Source: Pinguiococcus pyrenoidosus (lineage: Eukaryota > Sar > Pinguiophyceae > Pinguiochrysidales > Pinguiochrysidaceae). Taken from it: a stretch of 10,793 bases of DNA. The stretch is from NCBI GenBank assembly GCA_019677205.1, contig JAAMXY010001372.1, forward strand, positions 1 through 10,793. The letters are read 5' to 3'. A program made the position numbers and the translations under genes. Positions 8,044-10,793 of this stretch are shown here, piece by piece (within the stretch, counting starts at the first letter, position 1; every line of letters begins with the position of its first letter). The notes beneath the pieces are model-generated. The model had not been told where the DNA came from and searched no databases. It was given only the letters and a program-made list of their open reading frames with translations.

Positions 8044-8751
8044 TCAGGAGGAAGAAGGCCAAACCATGCACCCTCCACGCCCTCGCTGCGGTGAAACCAT
8101 CTTGAGCAACAGTATCCGATTAAGAATGGCGCATATCGTCGTCCAAAGTTTCTTTTTCTCCTTTGCACGAAGGTCGTCGCGCAGGGAGCTCACCCAATCG
8201 CACCAGCATTGTTGCTCCTTCTCATGCGGCTCAACTGTACAGAAGCGGCCACCTCGCACATTCTCGACGCCATGTTTCAGCATCAGCGCAAGAGTGACCG
8301 CGTTCTCGAGGTCCTTAACCCCAGCCCAAGGCATCCAACGTGGTAGATAGTAAATGCCGAGCACCTTGATAGGCATGAACTTCTTCGTCCACTTCGGTCC
8401 TCGGCGTGCGCGGTGACGATCCATGCGCTTTCTGAATGATCCTGTCATTCCAACGTAGAACTTGTCTTCTTTGAGCAGAAGAACGTAAACGACATCCATA
8501 TTGTCCAGATGCATGTTGTCCAGATGAATCTTCTTGATCCGCGCTTCTGCCACCTCCACGCTCTGCAAGAAGCAAAGCTCGACGTGTTGACGAGTTTCTT
8601 TTGCCGGTGAAGACCTTCCCGCGCTAAGCTGCAGCAGGGGCCGTTCTTGCAGAGCGCGCAGTGAGCGATTCGGGGCGCGCCATGGCGAGTGCGTTCCAAA
8701 CGCTGCCACCGAGGTGGTTAGCACCAGGAGTATGCCAATCTTGCGCCACAT
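8044..8751 (-). CDS. GIY-YIG nuclease-like protein, likely plastid-targeted
   Basis: 235 residues, no intron needed. The GIY-YIG fold cleaves DNA in UvrC, homing endonucleases and SLX1. Here the two signature strands are VYVL (88-91) and FYVG (98-101), followed by an Arg/His helix (R107, R109, H113) and a helix with the candidate metal-binding Glu E149 (DLENAV). The C-terminal part (171-235) is charged and then hydrophobic, with no recognised partner domain. The N-terminus is a textbook signal peptide: basic start, hydrophobic residues 5-15, and a VAA cleavage site before F18. It is followed by about 35 residues rich in Arg, Ser and Pro. Signal peptide plus F at +1 plus a basic transit-like stretch is the leader of nuclear genes for red complex plastids. 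The substrate is unknown: DNA repair, recombination, or an orphaned mobile-type nuclease are all possible. It is divergent to LigA and convergent with the EF-hand gene. Confidence 0.85.
   Translation of the reverse strand: MWRKIGILLVLTTSVAAFGTHSPWRAPNRSLRALQERPLLQLSAGRSSPAKETRQHVELCFLQSVEVAEARIKKIHLDNMHLDNMDVVYVLLLKEDKFYVGMTGSFRKRMDRHRARRGPKWTKKFMPIKVLGIYYLPRWMPWAGVKDLENAVTLALMLKHGVENVRGGRFCTVEPHEKEQQCWCDWVSSLRDDLRAKEKKKLWTTICAILNRILLLKMVSPQRGRGGCMVWPSSS
8501..8526 (-). repeat. Two-copy 15-nt in-frame repeat
   Basis: TTGTCCAGATG occurs at 8501-8511 and again at 8516-8526, a 15-nt period. On the coding strand of the GIY-YIG gene this makes HLDNM twice in a row (residues 76-85), just before the first nuclease strand. 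It is probably a recent slippage duplication in a linker. Confidence 0.8.
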
Positions 8752-9195
8752 GGATCAACGGAAAGGGTCCGGCCAACGCCGCCGAAGTCGAAAACCTGAG
8801 CGGACACCCACCTCACCTGGAAGACTTCAAAGCTGCAGCCAGCTTGTTCAAGCATCCTTGTCAACGATCGCGGCCCTAAAAAGGCGGGCTTTCTGGATAG
8901 GAAGGCACGTGGAAGTGCGATGGCCTATCAAACGGTCGGCGGAACATTCGAAATTCCGCCGTTTCCCGCCAAAACCCTTGTACGCCCGCATGTAGTACCA
9001 ACTTTCAGGTTGCGCCACAAAACGGCGGTACATATCCTCTTCGAACTTATCCAGGGCACAGGGAACTTCGCGAGTTGCAGAGCTCATGAGACGCGCGGAC
9101 GTATCTCTGGTGAGTTGCTAAATCTGCGCGTAAGGCGCTTTTTTCTGACTTTCCCCCGCCTGAGAGATCGTACTCTACGTCTTTCCAAGGTTATT
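8752..9195. promoter_or_regulatory. Divergent GIY-YIG / LigA promoter region
   Basis: 444 bp separate the two start codons. Seen here: CCTAAAAAGG at 8875-8884, which fits the CC(A/T)6GG CArG consensus; the inverted repeat CGGCGGAA / TTCCGCCG (8937-8944 / 8954-8961) around a TTCGAA centre; and, next to it, TTTCCCGCC at 8962-8970, an exact match to the E2F core TTTSSCGC. A weaker TTTCCCCCGCC is at 9150-9160. E2F sites are typical of S-phase DNA replication genes, which fits a ligase. A minus-strand open frame (8848-9087) overlaps all of these except the 9150-9160 site and, if real, would weaken the promoter reading. Confidence 0.45.
8848..9087 (-). CDS. Possible small gene of unknown function
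   Basis: An ATG at 9087 opens 79 residues. The first 35 look protein-like, with acidic and aromatic residues (FEEDMYRRF, SWYYMRA) and no low complexity. After that the composition turns Arg/Lys/Cys-rich. An alternative is an intron from 8983 (GTACAA donor) to 8893 (ATCCAG acceptor), after which the frame reads a plausible helix (RSLTRMLEQAG) and reaches another CAG/GTGAGG donor-like site near 8822, with no clear continuation. No domain recognised. It overlaps the proposed promoter elements between the GIY-YIG gene and LigA, so only one of the two readings may hold. Confidence 0.28.
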   Translation of the reverse strand: MSSATREVPCALDKFEEDMYRRFVAQPESWYYMRAYKGFGGKRRNFECSADRLIGHRTSTCLPIQKARLFRAAIVDKDA

Positions 9196-10793
9196 ATGGG
9201 TCTTCTTTGCCGCACACTGGGCTTCGTGCTGCCGCCCCTGCGGAGAGGAAACCTTATACGAAGTCTGAGCCGGCGGATGGCGGAGAGAAACGTGTCTGAC
9301 CTCGGCGCCCGAGAGGCGCAGGCGGAAATCTCGCGGTTGGCTGATGAGATCTACCGCCACGATCAGCTGTACTACCGCGACAGTGCGCCGGAGATCAGCG
9401 ACGAAGATTACGACCTCCTCGTGCAGTATGCGAACGATCTGGAGAGCCGCTTTCCGCAGTTTGTGCCGCCACACAGCCGTAGTCGTCGCGTCGGCTATCG
9501 CGATCAGCTGACGGCGGCCGAGGCGGGCTTCCCGCCAGTGCGCCACCGGACTCGCATGTACAGTTTGGACAATGCGTTTGGCCAGGAGGATATCGAGGCC
9601 TTTGTGCAGCGCTTGAGGCGGGTGTTGCCACCGGCGCCGGCGGACCAGGGGGACTGGGACCTTTGCTTCGTTGCCGAGCCGAAGATCGACGGACTGAGCC
9701 TGTCGCTTGCGTACCAGGACGGCATCCTGCTGCACGCTGCGACCCGTGGGGACGGTACGACGGGGGAAATGGTCACGGCAAATGCCTTGCAGATCAGAGG
9801 CGTTCCTGCAGAGCTTAGGGCACAGCCTGAGGAAAGAAGGCCGGCCTTCGTGGAGGTTCGCGGAGAGGTCTTCTGTCCTCTCGAGGAGTTCCGGGTATGG
9901 AGTGACTCAGTGGAAGGCGATGCGCCAAAGTCCCCTCGGAATGTGGCTGCGGGGAGTGTGCGGCAGCAAGACGCACGAATAACGGGCGAGCGACCGCTGC
10001 AGTTCTGCGCCTACGGTGCAGAGTTCCGTGGCGCACAAGGGCAGCCGCAAAGCCACGAAGCGCTGCTGAAGTGCTTGAGTCGCTGGGGCTTCAAGACGTC
10101 CTTGGATCTGCTGTCGCCACGGAACCCGGCGACGCAGCTGCGCACTGCTGAAGACATGATGGAGTTCGCGAGCTGGATTGGGAACAGCCGAGCCGTCCTC
10201 GATTTCCCGTGCGATGGCGTCGTCTTCAAGCTTGATGACTTGGAGCTGTCCAGCCTTGCCGGCTTCACAGCCCGCGCACCTCGATCGGCGATCGCGTACA
10301 AGTTTCCCTCGTCCAAGTTCACCACTGTCCTGCTGGACGTCGACGTCGGGGTCGGAAGGACCGGTCTGCTCACACCGAGGGCGATCCTGGAGCCGGTGAC
10401 CATCGACGGCGTTAGCGTGTCCAAAGCAACGCTGCACAACTTCAAGATCCTCGAGGCGCTCGATCTAAGAATCGGCGATCGAATCTCAATAGAGAGGGCT
10501 GGCGACGTGATCCCTAAAATAGTCGGGAAGCTGTCGTCATCACAAAGCAGTAGAACAAAGATCCACGTCCCAGAACACTGCCCCAGCTGCTCGTCTCCTC
10601 TTCAGGTGAGGGGAAGGGAAGGAAGAGGGGGCGATCGTTTGGCGTGTGTATTTGGACCATTTAGCGGACATCCAGTTGCGTAGGACTTCTGAATCTCACG
10701 TGTCTCAACAGGTCGAGGAAAGTGGAAAACAGCTGAGGTGTACGAATAGCTTCCTGTGTTGTCCCGGTCAGATGAAGGAGTATCTTTTCTACG
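9196..10793 (+). CDS. ligA: NAD+-dependent DNA ligase LigA, partial
   Basis: Exon 1 (9196-10605, 470 residues) and the start of exon 2 (10712 onward, 27 residues) are visible; HhH and BRCT domains should lie beyond the window. LigA seals DNA nicks using NAD+ and is the bacterial replicative ligase. Domain Ia has YRHDQLYY and PEISDEDYDLL (53-75), the region that binds the nicotinamide half of NAD+. The adenylation site is complete: K163 in EPKIDG, R184 in ATRGDG, E224 in VRGEVF, K345 in VVFKL and K369 in AYKFP, matching E. coli K115, R136, E173, K290 and K314. The OB fold (VGRTGLLTPRA, ATLHNF, ERAGDVIPK) follows. The zinc cysteines 462, 465, 480 and 486 have the E. coli spacing (408, 411, 426, 432) but only after splicing. 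Residues 1-27 before M28 are rich in R, L and S with no acids, suggesting an organelle presequence. The same frame is open back to an ATG at 8920, less likely because it crosses promoter-like sequence. Confidence 0.95.
10606..10711 (+). other. Spliceosomal intron in LigA, 106 nt
   Basis: Donor GTGAGG, acceptor CAACAG, branch-like CTCAC at 10695-10699, purine-rich 5' half. Phase 0, between the two halves of the zinc finger. Splicing places the third and fourth cysteines at exactly the bacterial spacing, so the intron is well supported. It marks the gene as nuclear rather than organellar or a bacterial contaminant. Confidence 0.92.

Noticed and set aside
8044-8751. Reading the GIY-YIG gene as UvrC or a homing endonuclease
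   Set aside because: It lacks the UvrC helix-hairpin-helix and RNase H-like parts and any recognised DNA-binding module, and it is not inside an intron.
9086-9196. Alternative LigA start at an ATG at 9086 through an intron with a GTGAGT donor at 9110
   Set aside because: Neither available acceptor (ending 9164 or 9166) puts the upstream codons in frame with LigA; an intron in the untranslated leader remains possible but unsupported.
1-10793. CRISPR array, tRNA, rRNA, insertion sequence or prophage
   Set aside because: No regular repeat-spacer pattern, no cloverleaf or T-loop signature, no transposase motif or terminal repeats seen on either strand.

Overview
The window is nuclear DNA from a compact, moderately GC-rich (by eye 55-60 percent) genome of a single-celled eukaryote. 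Four of the genes need short GT-AG introns (59-106 nt, several with a CTAAC-like branch site) to restore their families or reading frames. Meiosis-type MSH5 makes it eukaryotic. One protein begins with a signal peptide followed by an F-initial, Arg/Ser/Pro-rich stretch, the form used for import into red-algal-derived complex plastids, and a bacterial-type NAD+-dependent DNA ligase is nuclear-encoded. I therefore infer an alga or plastid-bearing protist, possibly flagellated. The species is not identifiable by eye.

Layout. 1-979: no supportable gene, but a CCAAT inverted repeat, a TATA-like site and a CArG-like palindrome that could be a promoter. 980-1315 (+): small protein with two CxxC pairs. 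1316-1988: non-coding, with a T6G10 tract and a cluster of CCAAT boxes. 1989-3343 (+, one intron): conserved-looking protein of unknown function with a C-terminal membrane segment. 3375-5928 (-, one intron): MSH5, ending 31 bp from its convergent neighbour. 5929-6412: divergent intergenic region. 6413-7954 (+, two introns): EF-hand protein with PGY-type repeats, followed by AATAAA. 8044-8751 (-): GIY-YIG nuclease-like protein with a likely plastid-targeting leader. 8752-9195: divergent region with an E2F-like site, an 8-bp inverted repeat and a CArG-like site; a weak minus-strand reading frame overlaps it. 9196-10793 (+, at least two exons, runs off the window): NAD+-dependent DNA ligase (LigA) with an N-terminal extension.

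Functional reading. Three DNA-transaction proteins (MSH5, GIY-YIG, LigA) lie within about 7.5 kb. The LigA/GIY-YIG pair is the most interesting part: two bacterial-style DNA enzymes are transcribed divergently from one short region, one with a plausible plastid leader and the other with a basic N-terminal extension. A shared role in organelle DNA maintenance is an inference, not something the sequence proves.
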